DNA of 64,000 nt from CAWJPW01 sp963844845 (GCA_963844845.1 CAWJPW010000011.1:124001-188000), one strand, 5' to 3'; positions 1 to 9,653 are shown, counted from the stretch's first letter. The notes: generated from the sequence alone by a model not told the origin. Translations and numbers: made by a program.

Positions 1-305
1 TCCCCTTCGCCCTGGTGACGTCGTACGAGGTCATGCACGCCACCAAGGCGCGGCCGGCCTACTACCGCGAGATCGTCGCACACCTCGGCGTGCCGGCCGG
101 CGCGTGCCTCATGGCAGGCGACACCTGGGAGTGGGACATCGTCAACTCCACCGAGGCGGGCCTCGGCGCCTTCTGGGTGACGACGTCGCCTCCCGCTGTG
201 CCCGATCCGGTGGTACCTCTCGCCGGCGCCGGTGACCTCGGCGACCTGTGGTCCCACCTGCGGGCGGATGTCGAGGCCCGCGCAGGCGAACGGCACCCGG
301 GCTAG
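1..305 (+). CDS. HAD-family hydrolase, C-terminal part (cut by window edge)
   Basis: The reading frame is open from the first bases (PFALVTSYEVMHATK...) and the start lies outside the window. The visible piece has the late HAD-superfamily motifs: the Thr-Ser of motif II, a Lys in HATKAR (motif III), and AGDTWEWDIVNSTEAGLGAFWV, which matches motif IV (GDxxxxD) that binds Mg2+. HAD proteins of this type are small-molecule phosphatases such as phosphoglycolate- or nucleotidase-like enzymes, and the substrate cannot be told without the cap domain. The stop codon TAG at 303-305 coincides with the left end of a family-1 repeat. Confidence 0.85.
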   Translation, partial: PFALVTSYEVMHATKARPAYYREIVAHLGVPAGACLMAGDTWEWDIVNSTEAGLGAFWVTTSPPAVPDPVVPLAGAGDLGDLWSHLRADVEARAGERHPG

Positions 306-419
306 AGCCCTGTCTGGTAAAGCCCAATGGACGACTCGCGCGCCTGGCCCCTGGATGCGCGCCGAGCACGTACGACTCCCTGGTAAGACACGAGCGCGGT
401 CTCCCAACCAGGCAGGCCT
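303..419 (-). repeat. Family-1 interspersed repeat, copy A (degenerate, internally deleted)
   Basis: This is a diverged reverse-orientation copy of the 165-bp element seen complete at 46161-46325. It begins TAGAGCCCTGTCTGG, continues with the inner motif CCCAATGGAC, and ends near CCCAACCAGGCAGGCC. The centre carrying the GTAGC-AAC-GCTAC hairpin is missing. Its first bases supply the stop codon of the HAD gene. From 420 to 533 nothing is recognised. Confidence 0.7.
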
Positions 420-533
420 GAGATCCGCCGGCCCCGCCGTCCCCACGTCCCTCGCCCTTTCCGCTCTCCACTCGAGGAGAGGCCAGGGGCCCCGGCCGAG
501 GCTCCGCGGCCGCGCTCCCCTCGGCGAGGCGGC

Positions 534-904
534 TCAGCGGCGGCGCAGGAGGAGGAGTGCGCCTGCCGCGATCATCGCCAGCGGGCCCCGATACGCCAAG
601 CGTTGAGGGCGGGAACCTCCTGGATGCAACCTGGCGGCGCCCGACCGTTCTCGAAGCGCACGACCGTGTCGTCCCCAGACACCACGACCGTTCCCGTCCC
701 GGTGATCTCGACCCAGTCGTAGGTCACGTCCGCTTCGCCCCCGCCCGAGTAGGTGTAGCCGAATGCGTCCGGGCCCCCGGTCGAGCGCACGGCACCGCCC
801 GGCGACCCCATCGGCGGGCTCGGGTCCTTGATCTCCTGGCCGAGCACCGTCGTCGCGGCCGCCACGATGAGAGAGGCCGCACCGAGCACTGCTGCTGCCT
901 TCAC
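534..904 (-). pseudogene. Secreted protein with IPTL-CTERM-like sorting tail, frameshifted
   Basis: A GTG at 904 follows GGAAGGAG by six bases and starts a clear signal peptide (MKAAAVLGAASLIVAAATTVLG). The mature part contains GGPDAFGYTY, then DWVEITGTGT and SGDDTVV, as found near the N-terminus of many secreted or surface proteins. The frame then reads VPALNAW, which resembles the start of an IPTL-CTERM sorting signal (known form IPTLSEWG), but runs into a stop at 572-574. In another frame, bases 534 to about 595 encode PLAMIAAGALLLLRRR and a stop, exactly the hydrophobic and basic end expected. One indel near 585-595 would restore a complete tail. The gene is probably inactivated, though a sequencing error is possible. 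Upstream in-frame starts at 961 and 976 lack a good ribosome binding site. Confidence 0.6.
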
Positions 905-1079
905 GTCGCGCTCCTTCCTCCGACCCACGACACCGAGCAAAATGACCAGGATGATCCCCATGAGGTATGTAGCCACGACGGCCGCGTCAATCCGAGGTGC
1001 CCTGCAGCGCCCCTACATCCGCTCGCCGTGCACAATCTCGGGGAAACCCCCATACAATGCTCGAAAGTCGGAGGCCCCG

Positions 1080-2996
1080 ATGCCACACCGAGTCGTCCTC
1101 ATCGTCGCGGTGCTCCTGGCCGCCGTCCCCGGCGGCGCCCGGGAGCTTCACTGGGACGTTGTTCACGTGTCGCTCGAGCTCGACCGCGCCGGCGACCTCG
1201 CGGTGTCGGAGCACCTGGTCTATGTCTTTGACGGCGCCTGGAATGGAGGGTATCGGGACCTCCCGCTCGATCGTGTGGAGGGCTACGACCACGTGACGGT
1301 GAGCCAGGACGGCGTCGGCGCCTACACCCGCGGCGATCTCGGCAGGGTGGGGCGGTTCGAGATCCTGCCCTCCCTCTACCACCTGCAGGTGCGGTGGCGC
1401 TCCCGCCTGCCCTCCGACCCCCCCTACCGCCATGCCGTGGTTCCCTTCACCGTCAGCTACACCGCCCGCGGCGTGGTGCTTTACGGGGCGCGTCTCGATA
1501 CCATGCGCTGGAACTGCGTGTTCCCGGATCGGGCCGGCCGCATCGACCGCGCCGAGGCGGAGCTGCGGCTGCCCGAGGGAGTCCCCCCGTCGGCGGTGCG
1601 GGCCACCCTCCACACGTTCAGCCGTGACACCCGCGTGTGGGTCGACGCGGCCGGCCTGGTCCACGCCACCGCGCGCGACCTCCAGCCGGGCGACGCCATG
1701 CAGGTGGAGGTGCGCTTCCCCACCGGGATCCTCACCCAGCGCTTCCACCTCCACCAGTGGACCAACCACGTCGGCGTGTGGTGGCTCAGCCTCGCCCTGC
1801 TGGTGGCGGGACTCGTCTTCCACGTGCGGCGCTTTGCCCGGCACGGCCACGATCCCGACGCTCCCTTCCGCATCGCCTACCTCACCAGGCCCCCCGAGGG
1901 CATGGATCCGGCGCTCGCCGGCGGCCTCGACGCCGCCGCGGGGATGCCCGAGGTGCTGGGCACCATCCTCGACCTCGGCCGGCGCGGCGTGCTCGAGATC
2001 GAAGAGGAGAACAGGCCGATTCTCGGTGTCTTCTCCCATCGCACGGTCACCATTCGCCGGGTCGCCCCGGGTGACGCCCTCGCGCCCTGGGAGAGGACGC
2101 TGCTCTCGGGGATGGGGCTGAGCCAGGCGGGTGCGACAACCGACACCGACAAGCTCCACAACCACTTCTACACCACGATCCCGGGCTTCCGCGAACGGGT
2201 CATGGCGGGGCTGGTCCGCAACGGATGGTACGAGGAGAGCCCGACGAAGGCTCGCCTGCGCCAGGCCGGCGTGACCGTGGCGGCGGGTCTCGCCATGCTG
2301 CCTCTCGCCCTACCCCGGATCCCCATGGCACCCGGGATCGGCGTCGCCGCGCTGGCGGGTCTGATCCTCGCGGTCCTGGTGTGGCGCTGGGCCGGCACGC
2401 TGGGGGCCGGGCACGGGCGGGAGTGGAAGCTGCCGCTGCTCGCGGGCGCCGGTCTCTTCGTCCTGTGGGGGATCGGCCTCACCCCCGCCGCCCTCTGCGG
2501 CCTGCGCAACCCGGCCGGCCCCATGGTCGCCGTGGCCCTGGTCTCGCTGGTCGGGCTCGCCCTCGCCCCGTTCATGCCCCAGCGCACCGCCGCCGGCGCC
2601 AAGGCCTACGAGAAGGTCCGGGCGCTCGCCCGCTACCTCAAGCACCTCCAGGACGTCGGCAACCTCGAGGAGGCGCGCTCGCGCTTCGAGGAGCTGCTGC
2701 CCTATGCCACTGCGCTGGGTCTTGACCGCTCGTTCCTCGCTCAGCTGGAGCCCCTGGGCGAGGTGCCGCAGCCGACCTGGTTCGTCTCCAGCTGGAGCGG
2801 CCGGAGCGGCGGGGCTACGGGTATCGGCTCCGGCCTGTCGGGCGGCGGTTCGATCTCGCTCCAGGCCCTCTCCGACTCGCTCGCCTCCTCCCTCTCCAGC
2901 CTGTCGTCCTCGATGACCTCGACACCGGGCGGCAGCGGCGGCGGGGGCGGAGGCGGCGGCGGGGGTGGAGGCGGGGGCGGAGGCGGCGGCTGGTGA
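1080..2996 (+). CDS. DUF2207 family membrane protein with glycine-rich tail
   Basis: The 638-residue protein starts with a signal peptide (MPHRVVLIVAVLLAAVPGGA), followed by an extracytoplasmic beta-rich region of about 240 residues resembling DUF2207 (YciQ-like). A membrane segment follows (WWLSLALLVAGLVFHV), then a cytoplasmic region and further hydrophobic helices around residues 400-500. The end is serine-rich and then almost pure glycine with a final Trp, a common tail in this family. The ATG at 1080 is preferred over upstream in-frame starts because it begins the signal peptide. The stop overlaps the next gene, so the two are translationally coupled. The biochemical function of the family is not established. 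Confidence 0.85.
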   Translation: MPHRVVLIVAVLLAAVPGGARELHWDVVHVSLELDRAGDLAVSEHLVYVFDGAWNGGYRDLPLDRVEGYDHVTVSQDGVGAYTRGDLGRVGRFEILPSLYHLQVRWRSRLPSDPPYRHAVVPFTVSYTARGVVLYGARLDTMRWNCVFPDRAGRIDRAEAELRLPEGVPPSAVRATLHTFSRDTRVWVDAAGLVHATARDLQPGDAMQVEVRFPTGILTQRFHLHQWTNHVGVWWLSLALLVAGLVFHVRRFARHGHDPDAPFRIAYLTRPPEGMDPALAGGLDAAAGMPEVLGTILDLGRRGVLEIEEENRPILGVFSHRTVTIRRVAPGDALAPWERTLLSGMGLSQAGATTDTDKLHNHFYTTIPGFRERVMAGLVRNGWYEESPTKARLRQAGVTVAAGLAMLPLALPRIPMAPGIGVAALAGLILAVLVWRWAGTLGAGHGREWKLPLLAGAGLFVLWGIGLTPAALCGLRNPAGPMVAVALVSLVGLALAPFMPQRTAAGAKAYEKVRALARYLKHLQDVGNLEEARSRFEELLPYATALGLDRSFLAQLEPLGEVPQPTWFVSSWSGRSGGATGIGSGLSGGGSISLQALSDSLASSLSSLSSSMTSTPGGSGGGGGGGGGGGGGGGGGGW

Positions 2997-3520
2997 GTGC
3001 GACCTCGCTCCGGATCGCCGGCCTCGGCCTCCTCGCGACGGCGCTGGTGTGGACCGGCGGCTGGATGATCTGGCTCGTCGCTCAGCACCGCTCGGGACAT
3101 CTCGATCCGGCGGCGACGGTGCTCGGCTTCCTGCTCTTCGCCCTGCTGCCGGCGGCGGCGGGGCTTGCCGGCGGCGCCCTCCTGCTGGTGCGCGCCGCCC
3201 GCCGCGGCGGCCAGCAGCGTGCGGCGGACCTCGAACGCCGGCTCGCAGACGCGGTGAGGACGCGCGGCGTCGTCCACCTCAACGCGCTCGCCCGGGAGTG
3301 GGGGGTACCCGAGCCACAGCTGCGACGAGGTCTCGAGGCGCTGGTGGGCCTCGAGCTCTTCCACGGCACCGTGGACTGGGCGGCGGGCGAGGTCCGCGCC
3401 CCCTCGGCGAGCCTGGGGTCGGACTGCCCCCGCTGCGGCGCCGAGCTGGAGCCCGCCGGTCAGGGTCTGCTGGCGTGTCGGTACTGCGGGGCACACTTCC
3501 CCGACGCCGCCCCGACCTGA
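2993..3520 (+). CDS. Membrane protein with winged-helix-like region and zinc ribbon
   Basis: This 175-residue protein starts at GTG 2993, inside the last codons of the DUF2207 gene. Two hydrophobic helices occupy residues 5-30 and 42-67. A charged, helical, winged-helix-like section follows (residues 75-130, VRTRGVVHLNALAREWGVPEPQLRRGL). The C-terminus has two Cys pairs (CPRC and CRYC, about residues 144-167), typical of a zinc ribbon. I do not recognise a named family. The coupling suggests it works with the DUF2207 protein at the membrane. Confidence 0.75.
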   Translation: MSATSLRIAGLGLLATALVWTGGWMIWLVAQHRSGHLDPAATVLGFLLFALLPAAAGLAGGALLLVRAARRGGQQRAADLERRLADAVRTRGVVHLNALAREWGVPEPQLRRGLEALVGLELFHGTVDWAAGEVRAPSASLGSDCPRCGAELEPAGQGLLACRYCGAHFPDAAPT

Positions 3521-3571
3521 CCGGCACGCCCCCAGGGAGCGCGGCGACACGCCGGACCGCGCCGGCGCGCG

Positions 3572-6151
3572 TCACCTCGCCTCGCGGCCGGCCTCCTCGT
3601 CGAAGAACTCGAAGTCGCTGCGAATGAACGCCTCGATACAGGCGGAGACCGTCTCCTCCGACTCCATGGCCACGTCCAGCTGGCGGGCGCACCCCATCAG
3701 CCGTCCCACCATCTCGAGGAGCTCCTCCACCCGCGCCGAGGGGACCTTCTTCACCCACGCGTTGAGCAGGTCGCGCTTCTGGTCGACGGTGAAGCCGAAG
3801 TGGCGGAGGACCTCGCCCACGAAACGGGTGCGGCGCTCGCGCCGAGTGAGGTCGGCGGCGCCCCCCTTGAAGCGGAAAATTATGTAGTTCTCGTGCAGGC
3901 TCTCCCCACATACAGCTTCCAGGGTGGTGAAGTGGTAGCCGAGACGCGAACCGAAGTTCACGAAGTGGGAACCCACCATCGCGTAGGAGTTGTCGCCCAG
4001 CCCACGCTCACCACGGCCGCCGTCGGCCATGGTGTTGACCCACACCGAGAGGAAACCGCGGGCGTCGATGGGGCGTGCGCCGGCCCATCGCACACCCGGT
4101 GTGGTCATCCCCCGCCAGAGTGCCCGCATAGGCACCGAGCGGATCTGCTCGGCACGCACCGAACGGGTCCCCGGTAGCGCCTCCAGCCCTCCACCCAGGT
4201 CGATGAGGTAGATGCCCAGGGGCACGTCGCAGTCGAGCCGGTACGCGGTAGCCTCCTCGGCCAGGTTGCGATAGTCGTTGATCCGGAACATCTCGGAGAT
4301 CGCCATCTCGTGACAGAAGCGGACGACGTCGTGGTAGGTGGTGCAGTTCTTGGCGCGGAAGGACGGCCGGGCCGGGTCGGTGAGGTTGAGCCGCGCCACC
4401 CGCGCCACCACCCGCTCGAGCACCGCCAGCGACGGGAGGTCGTTCTGCCGGCGCACCGGCCCACGACCCGCCGCGAGCAGCTCCTCCACCCGGCCGGCGA
4501 CGATCCGGCAGTGGGTGGCGTCGACGGTGACCTCGACACCCGGCGCGAGGCTGGCGGTCGCGTTCTCGAGACCGGTGATGGTGGGCACGGCGTACTCCCG
4601 CGCCAGCGACGCCATGTGCCCCGACACCGAGCCCACCTCGGTGACGATGGCCGCCGCCCGCGTCATGACCCTGACGAACCGCGGCTGATTCGAGGCCGCC
4701 ACCAGGACACCGCCGTCCGGGAAGCGGTTGAGGTCGTCCTCCTCACTCACGTGAACGACCGGGCCCGCCCCCGCACCGGGGCAGGCGGTGGCTCCCCCCG
4801 CCACGAGGACCGGCAGCTCGGCGGTGCTCGCCGCCTCGCCCCGCCGCATGCTCTCGGCGCCCGCCAGCGTGAGCGGACGGGTCTGGAGGATGAACAGGCG
4901 TCCCTGCTGGTCGAGCACCCACTCGACGTCCTGCGGCGCTCGGTAGTGCTCCTCCAGAGCGAGGACGTAGCGGGCGAGGGTGCGCACCTGATCGGTGTCG
5001 AGGCACGGCTGCCCCGCCAGCTCGGCGGGGAGATTCTCCCGGACCAGGCCACCAGCGGGGTCGAGCCGCACGGACCAGCCCTGACGCGACGGGCGGACCT
5101 CGCACGGCCCGTCCATCTGTCGCCGCGACAGGCGGAAGATGTCCGGCGTGATGGCGCCGTCCACCAGGGGTTTGCCGAGCCCCCACACCCCGGTGATGAG
5201 CATGCTGTCGAGCTCGGGATCGGCCGGGTCCACCGAGTAGGCCACCCCCGCTGCGCGGGCATCAACCATGAGGAAGCAACCCACGCTCATGGCGATCTCC
5301 TCCTCGCGGAAGCCCTTGCTGTGCATGTAGAAGAGCGCACGGGGGCTGAACTTGGAGGCGACAACCTCCTTGTAGCGGCGCAGCACCTGCTCCAGTGGCA
5401 CGTTGAGGAAGCTCGAGTACTGCCCGGCGAACGACGCCCTGCTGTCCTCGCCGATGGCGCTGGAGCGCAGCGAGATCCGCGGGTGGCCCGGAGCCTTGCG
5501 GTAGAGGTCGTGGGCGTTGAGGGTGATCTCCTCGCGCACCTCCTGAGGAATGTGCGCGGCGAGGACCAGCTGCTGCATCGCGTCGGCAGCGGCCGGCAAC
5601 GCGCCGGCATCGTCCCAGTCGATCCCCTCCCACAACCGGGTGAGGGGCGCCTGCAGCCCCGAACCCTCGATGAAGGCACGGTACGCGAAGGCGGTGACCG
5701 CGAAGCCGGGAGGCACCGGCAGGCCGACGATATTGCGCACCTCCCCCAGGTTGGAGGTCTTGCCGCCCACCGCGTCCGCGAGGTCGCGCGTCACCTCCTC
5801 CAGCGGAATGCACAGGCGTGTGACCGCCGTGCCGCGCACGTCACGGAGCATCTCGCCGAGCCCCTGGGCGATCTTCGTGACGACCCCGTGCAGCTCGCGG
5901 TAGCCACCGTCGGCGACGGTGTTCAGATCATCGACGATCTGGTGCACGTGCTCGGTGAGGGACGCGGCCAGCCGACGCAGCTCGCGCAGCCCGAGACCCT
6001 CGCTCGATGCGAGGGCGGTCTCCAGGAGGGTGATCTGTTCGAGCACCTCGTTGTTGGTGAGCAGCAACCGTCTAAAGGCGGCGTACTTGCGCTTGAGCTC
6101 ATCGCCCGGGCTCGCCGTCGGGCTGTGGAAGAACCGCCGAAGAAAGCCCAC
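3572..6151 (-). CDS. PEP synthase/PPDK-like protein with unusual C-terminal domain (paralogue 1)
   Basis: This 859-residue protein starts at GTG 6151 after a GGGGAG site, one base beyond the stop of its paralogue. Residues 125-430 form the ATP-binding PPDK N-terminal domain, with GGKTSNLGEV (Lys131), RSSAIGEDSRASFAG (Arg229) and DVEWVLDQQG...LQTRPL. A swivelling phosphohistidine domain follows, with SGHMASLARE (His512), where usual enzymes read TCHAAI. The PEP-binding TIM barrel of PEP synthase and PPDK is absent. Residues 590-859 instead form a domain shared only with the neighbour (TTYHDVVRFCHEM, FGSRLGYHFTTLEAVCG). It may phosphorylate its own His from ATP and pass phosphate to an unknown acceptor. 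That acceptor is inference. Confidence 0.85.
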   Translation of the reverse strand: MGFLRRFFHSPTASPGDELKRKYAAFRRLLLTNNEVLEQITLLETALASSEGLGLRELRRLAASLTEHVHQIVDDLNTVADGGYRELHGVVTKIAQGLGEMLRDVRGTAVTRLCIPLEEVTRDLADAVGGKTSNLGEVRNIVGLPVPPGFAVTAFAYRAFIEGSGLQAPLTRLWEGIDWDDAGALPAAADAMQQLVLAAHIPQEVREEITLNAHDLYRKAPGHPRISLRSSAIGEDSRASFAGQYSSFLNVPLEQVLRRYKEVVASKFSPRALFYMHSKGFREEEIAMSVGCFLMVDARAAGVAYSVDPADPELDSMLITGVWGLGKPLVDGAITPDIFRLSRRQMDGPCEVRPSRQGWSVRLDPAGGLVRENLPAELAGQPCLDTDQVRTLARYVLALEEHYRAPQDVEWVLDQQGRLFILQTRPLTLAGAESMRRGEAASTAELPVLVAGGATACPGAGAGPVVHVSEEDDLNRFPDGGVLVAASNQPRFVRVMTRAAAIVTEVGSVSGHMASLAREYAVPTITGLENATASLAPGVEVTVDATHCRIVAGRVEELLAAGRGPVRRQNDLPSLAVLERVVARVARLNLTDPARPSFRAKNCTTYHDVVRFCHEMAISEMFRINDYRNLAEEATAYRLDCDVPLGIYLIDLGGGLEALPGTRSVRAEQIRSVPMRALWRGMTTPGVRWAGARPIDARGFLSVWVNTMADGGRGERGLGDNSYAMVGSHFVNFGSRLGYHFTTLEAVCGESLHENYIIFRFKGGAADLTRRERRTRFVGEVLRHFGFTVDQKRDLLNAWVKKVPSARVEELLEMVGRLMGCARQLDVAMESEETVSACIEAFIRSDFEFFDEEAGREAR

Positions 6152-6152
6152 C

Positions 6153-8711
6153 TCAGCTCCCCACTGAGCGCGCGAACTCGAACGCGAAGTCGCCGGCCAG
6201 GAAGGCGGCGGCGTAGGCGTGAGCGGTGTCGTGGCTGTCCATCACCATGTCCAGGTGACGCGAGGCGACCATCAGGCGCCCCACCATCACCAGCGAGTCC
6301 TCGAGCGCCGGAGCCGCTCGCTTGGCCAGCATCGCCTCCACCCGATCGCCCACCTGCTTCACCGTAAACCCGTGGTACTCCAGCACCGCCGCCAGAAAGT
6401 GGGCCCGCCACTCCCGGCGCTGGGCCTCTGCCGCCCCCCCATGGTAGAGGAAGCGCACAAAGTTCTCGTTGATGGAGGTGCCGCACACCGACTCCACCGT
6501 GACAAAGTGGTAGGCCAGACGCGACCCGAAGTGGGCGAAGTCGCGCGCACACAGCGCGTAGCTGGGCTCGCCGAAGCGCTGGTCGTCAGCAGCCGAGCGC
6601 GCCACCACCGAAACGAAGCCCTTGAGGTCGAATCCCACCGGCCCGGCCCAGCGCAGGCGCGGGTCCGAGAGGCCCTCCAGGAGCGCCGCCAGGGGGACCG
6701 AGGTGAGCTGGTTCACCCGCACACGGCGCTCGGCCTCCCGGGCCAGTCCGCCGCCCAGATCCAGCACCAGCACGTCCATGGGCAGCTTCCACACGAGCCG
6801 GCGCGCCTGCCGGCGCTCGCGCGCGGATAGGCCCTCCACAGCGAACATCTCCTGCATGGACTTCTGATGCACGAAGCGCGCGACATCATGGAGCGTGACG
6901 CAGCCCTGAGGTGTGAACTCGGACGAGTCGGGGTCGGTGAGCGTGAGCCGTCCGGCCCGGTCGAGGAGTGCCGCGGTGGCCTCGCGCACCGGGTTGCGCC
7001 CCCCGTCGGCGGCTCCCCGCGAGCGAGGTGAGCCGAGCAGCTCCGGCACCCGCCCCTCGTAGACCAGACCCGCGCCTGCGTCCACCGTCACCAGCCCGCC
7101 ATCCTCGAGCAGGTCGAGGGCGCCTTCGGCGCCCACCAGGAACGGCAGCCCGGCTTCCCGCGCCACCGTCGCCATATGCCCGGTGGGGCTCCCGGCTTCG
7201 GCCACGATCGCGGCCACTCGCCCCACCAGCGCCGCCAGGGACGGCACCGGGTTCGGCACCACCAGCACCGCGCCTTCGGGCACCTCGCCCACCGCCGCGA
7301 CCCGGGGGACCCGGTACACCGGGCCGCACCCGCACCCCGCGCTGGCGACCCGTGCGTGGCGCAGCAGGATCCGGTAGGCGTCGAGCCCTAGGACCGCTTC
7401 CCCGCCCTCGACCTGGCCGACGATCCGCAGCGGCCGCGACTGCAGAACCAGCAAGGATCCGGAGTGGTCCACCGCCCACTCCACGTCCTGAGGGCCGCCG
7501 AACAGCTGCTCGAGGTTCACGGCAGCGCGGGCCACCCTGCACGCCGACTCGGGCTTGAGCGCCGCCCCCTGGTCACCGACAGGCAGCGGCTCGGTTCTCA
7601 CGCCTCCCCCTGGAGCGCACGCCACCAGCGAGTCGCGGGGCGCCAGATCCACCCCGACGACCTGGAGACGCGGCTCGAGGGCCACGGCGAAGCGGTCGGG
7701 AATCACGGTTCCCTCGACCACCGGCTGCCCCAGACCACGCACCGCCGTCACCACCGCGTGCCCGTCCCGCGCCGGGTCGCGAGAGTACGCCACGCCGCTG
7801 GCGGCCGGCTCCACCATCCCCATGAGCAGCACGGGCATGGCGACGTCGTCGTCGAGGAAACCACGATCCGAAGCGTAGCGCACCGTCTCGAAGCGGTACT
7901 TGGAGGCGAGGACCAGCTTGTATGCGGCGACCACCTGGTCGTCACGCACGTTGAGGAGGCTGTCGAACTGGCCGGCGAACGAGAACTCCCCGTCCTCCAC
8001 GACCGCGGACGAACGCACTGCGAAACCGGGTCCCGCCAGCCCGGCACGGCGCAGCCGCCGCACTCCGTCCTCGATCGCCTCGGCAAGCGCCGGCGGCGGA
8101 GTCGCCTCCAGGATCGCGGTGCGGATGCGCCCGCAGGCCGCCTGCAGCGCGACCTCGTCCTCCTGGTCGGCCGTCCACAGCTCGCTGTGCACCAGGTCCT
8201 CGAGCCCCGAGGCCTGCATGAAGAGCCGGTACCCGTGCACGGTCACCGTGAAGAAGGACGGCACCTCCTCGAGACCGGCCGCGACGAGGTCGGCGAGGCG
8301 TGCAGCCTTGGGTCCAACCACCTCGCTGCGTCGGGCCTCCGGCTCATCCGGCCAGGCCACCAGGGCCCCGTACTCCAGTGGGCGTTCACGCAGCACCGCT
8401 TGGGCAAGCTCCCGGTCGATCTCCTCGTAGCGGTGCAGGAGACGCTGGTAGCGCCCCCCGGAGAGCTGCTGTAGCGCGCCCACCATGGCATGCACCGGCG
8501 AGGACAGGCTCTCGTACGCCGACGCCACCACCCCCATGCCGCGCAGGTCGCCGTCGCCGCCGCTCCGCAGAGCGGCCAGGCTCTCGAGAAAGGCGTCGTT
8601 GGCGGCGCCCACCGCCCGGAAATGGGCGAAGCGCTCCGCGAGGCTCACCTGCCGAAAGCGCCCGGGCCGGGGGTGCAACAGGCGCCGGAGGCGCTGCCAC
8701 CCACCCCCCAT
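6153..8711 (-). CDS. PEP synthase/PPDK-like protein with unusual C-terminal domain (paralogue 2)
   Basis: This 852-residue protein is colinear with the downstream 859-residue paralogue. It has a helical N-terminus (1-110), an ATP-grasp region with VGPKAARLADL (Lys135) and RSSAVVEDGEFSFAG (Arg233), DVEWAVDHSG...LQSRPL, and a phosphohistidine domain with TGHMATVARE (His512). The C-terminal domain again has no PEP TIM barrel and shares LHDVARFVHQ and FGSRLAYHFVTVESVCG with the neighbour. Sequence between the two copies has diverged widely, so this is an old duplication with likely division of labour. It sits three bases after the TauE/SafE gene in one operon. Confidence 0.85.
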   Translation of the reverse strand: MGGGWQRLRRLLHPRPGRFRQVSLAERFAHFRAVGAANDAFLESLAALRSGGDGDLRGMGVVASAYESLSSPVHAMVGALQQLSGGRYQRLLHRYEEIDRELAQAVLRERPLEYGALVAWPDEPEARRSEVVGPKAARLADLVAAGLEEVPSFFTVTVHGYRLFMQASGLEDLVHSELWTADQEDEVALQAACGRIRTAILEATPPPALAEAIEDGVRRLRRAGLAGPGFAVRSSAVVEDGEFSFAGQFDSLLNVRDDQVVAAYKLVLASKYRFETVRYASDRGFLDDDVAMPVLLMGMVEPAASGVAYSRDPARDGHAVVTAVRGLGQPVVEGTVIPDRFAVALEPRLQVVGVDLAPRDSLVACAPGGGVRTEPLPVGDQGAALKPESACRVARAAVNLEQLFGGPQDVEWAVDHSGSLLVLQSRPLRIVGQVEGGEAVLGLDAYRILLRHARVASAGCGCGPVYRVPRVAAVGEVPEGAVLVVPNPVPSLAALVGRVAAIVAEAGSPTGHMATVAREAGLPFLVGAEGALDLLEDGGLVTVDAGAGLVYEGRVPELLGSPRSRGAADGGRNPVREATAALLDRAGRLTLTDPDSSEFTPQGCVTLHDVARFVHQKSMQEMFAVEGLSARERRQARRLVWKLPMDVLVLDLGGGLAREAERRVRVNQLTSVPLAALLEGLSDPRLRWAGPVGFDLKGFVSVVARSAADDQRFGEPSYALCARDFAHFGSRLAYHFVTVESVCGTSINENFVRFLYHGGAAEAQRREWRAHFLAAVLEYHGFTVKQVGDRVEAMLAKRAAPALEDSLVMVGRLMVASRHLDMVMDSHDTAHAYAAAFLAGDFAFEFARSVGS

Positions 8712-8714
8712 GGA

Positions 8715-9653
8715 TCAGCCCGCCGCGAATTTCATGATGAGCTTTACGGTCACCATGATCACTCCGACGAAGGCGAGGCAGCCGAACCCGAAGCGCACCC
8801 ACGGACCGCCCGCCCGGCGCGTGTAGGAGGCCCCCACCTGAGCTCCCACCGCGGTCCCGATCAGCAGCGCCAGGACGAGCACGAGGTGCACGTTGCCCTT
8901 CATCGAGTGGGTGAGCACGCCGTAGCCCGAGCTGAACATGATCTCGAACAGGTCGGTCCCCACCGCGACCACCGTCGGGCAGCCGAGAATGTACACCAGG
9001 GCAGGCATGCGGATGAAGCCGCCGCCGACCCCCAGCATGCCCGACAGGACCCCGGTGGCGAAGCCGATGGCGAGGATCACCCACAGGGAGATCGACTCGA
9101 TGCCCGAGGCGGGGAGCGACACCATCGGCTTCCAGCGCAGGGTCCGCAGCCGCAGCACCACCGGCGAGGCCGGCGCCTCGGGGACGAGCCCCACCTCACC
9201 CTTCATGCGCCGGATCGTCCGCAGCGACTCCCGGACCATCGCCTGACCCAGCAGGATCAGAAGGAGCGCGTAGACAACGCTCATCACCAGGGACATGGCT
9301 TCGATCTCATGTCCGCCGACGGTGACCGACCCGGCGTTCTTGAGGATCTCCAGCACCCAGGCCCCGCCCTCCACTCCCGACGCGGTGCCAACGATCATCA
9401 GCAGGCCGAGCTTGAAGTCGATGTTGCCGAAGCGCATGTGGCGGACGGTGGCGGCCGAGGACATGCCACACATCTGGCCGAGGTCGGAGCCCACCGCGAT
9501 GTTGTAGGGAACGCCGAAGAGGACGTTGAGCATCGGGACCATGAGGAAGCCGCCGCCAACTCCGAAGAAGCCGCCGAGCGCTCCGACCACCAGCCCGAAC
9601 AGGATCAGGAACGGAAACTGGTCCAGTCCGATGAAGAAGGACCCCGCCGCCAT
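8715..9653 (-). CDS. Sulfite exporter TauE/SafE family permease
   Basis: This 312-residue integral membrane protein has two related halves of hydrophobic helices. Each half carries the family glycine-rich turn (GALGGFFGVGGGFLMVP near the N-terminus and GVLSGMLGVGGGFIRMPAL in the second half). TauE/SafE proteins export sulfite, sulfoacetate or other organic anions, and the substrate here is unknown. The start ATG overlaps the stop of the small membrane gene by one base (TGATG) and follows GGGAGGGGG. The PEP-synthase-like genes follow at once, so transport and the phosphotransfer proteins are probably co-produced. Confidence 0.88.
   Translation of the reverse strand: MAAGSFFIGLDQFPFLILFGLVVGALGGFFGVGGGFLMVPMLNVLFGVPYNIAVGSDLGQMCGMSSAATVRHMRFGNIDFKLGLLMIVGTASGVEGGAWVLEILKNAGSVTVGGHEIEAMSLVMSVVYALLLILLGQAMVRESLRTIRRMKGEVGLVPEAPASPVVLRLRTLRWKPMVSLPASGIESISLWVILAIGFATGVLSGMLGVGGGFIRMPALVYILGCPTVVAVGTDLFEIMFSSGYGVLTHSMKGNVHLVLVLALLIGTAVGAQVGASYTRRAGGPWVRFGFGCLAFVGVIMVTVKLIMKFAAG

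Noticed and set aside
987..2165. A 392-codon minus-strand frame opposite the DUF2207 gene
   Set aside because: It has His/Gly/Val-rich shadow composition with no signal or motif. The plus strand has a signal peptide, membrane helices and the family tail.
2934..2993. Glycine-codon run at the end of the DUF2207 gene as a frameshift or assembly artefact
   Set aside because: A glycine-rich C-terminus is usual for this family and the stop is correctly coupled to the next gene.
4310..6367. A 685-codon plus-strand frame opposite the PEP-synthase-like gene
   Set aside because: It crosses the junction of two real minus-strand genes and shows no domain features.
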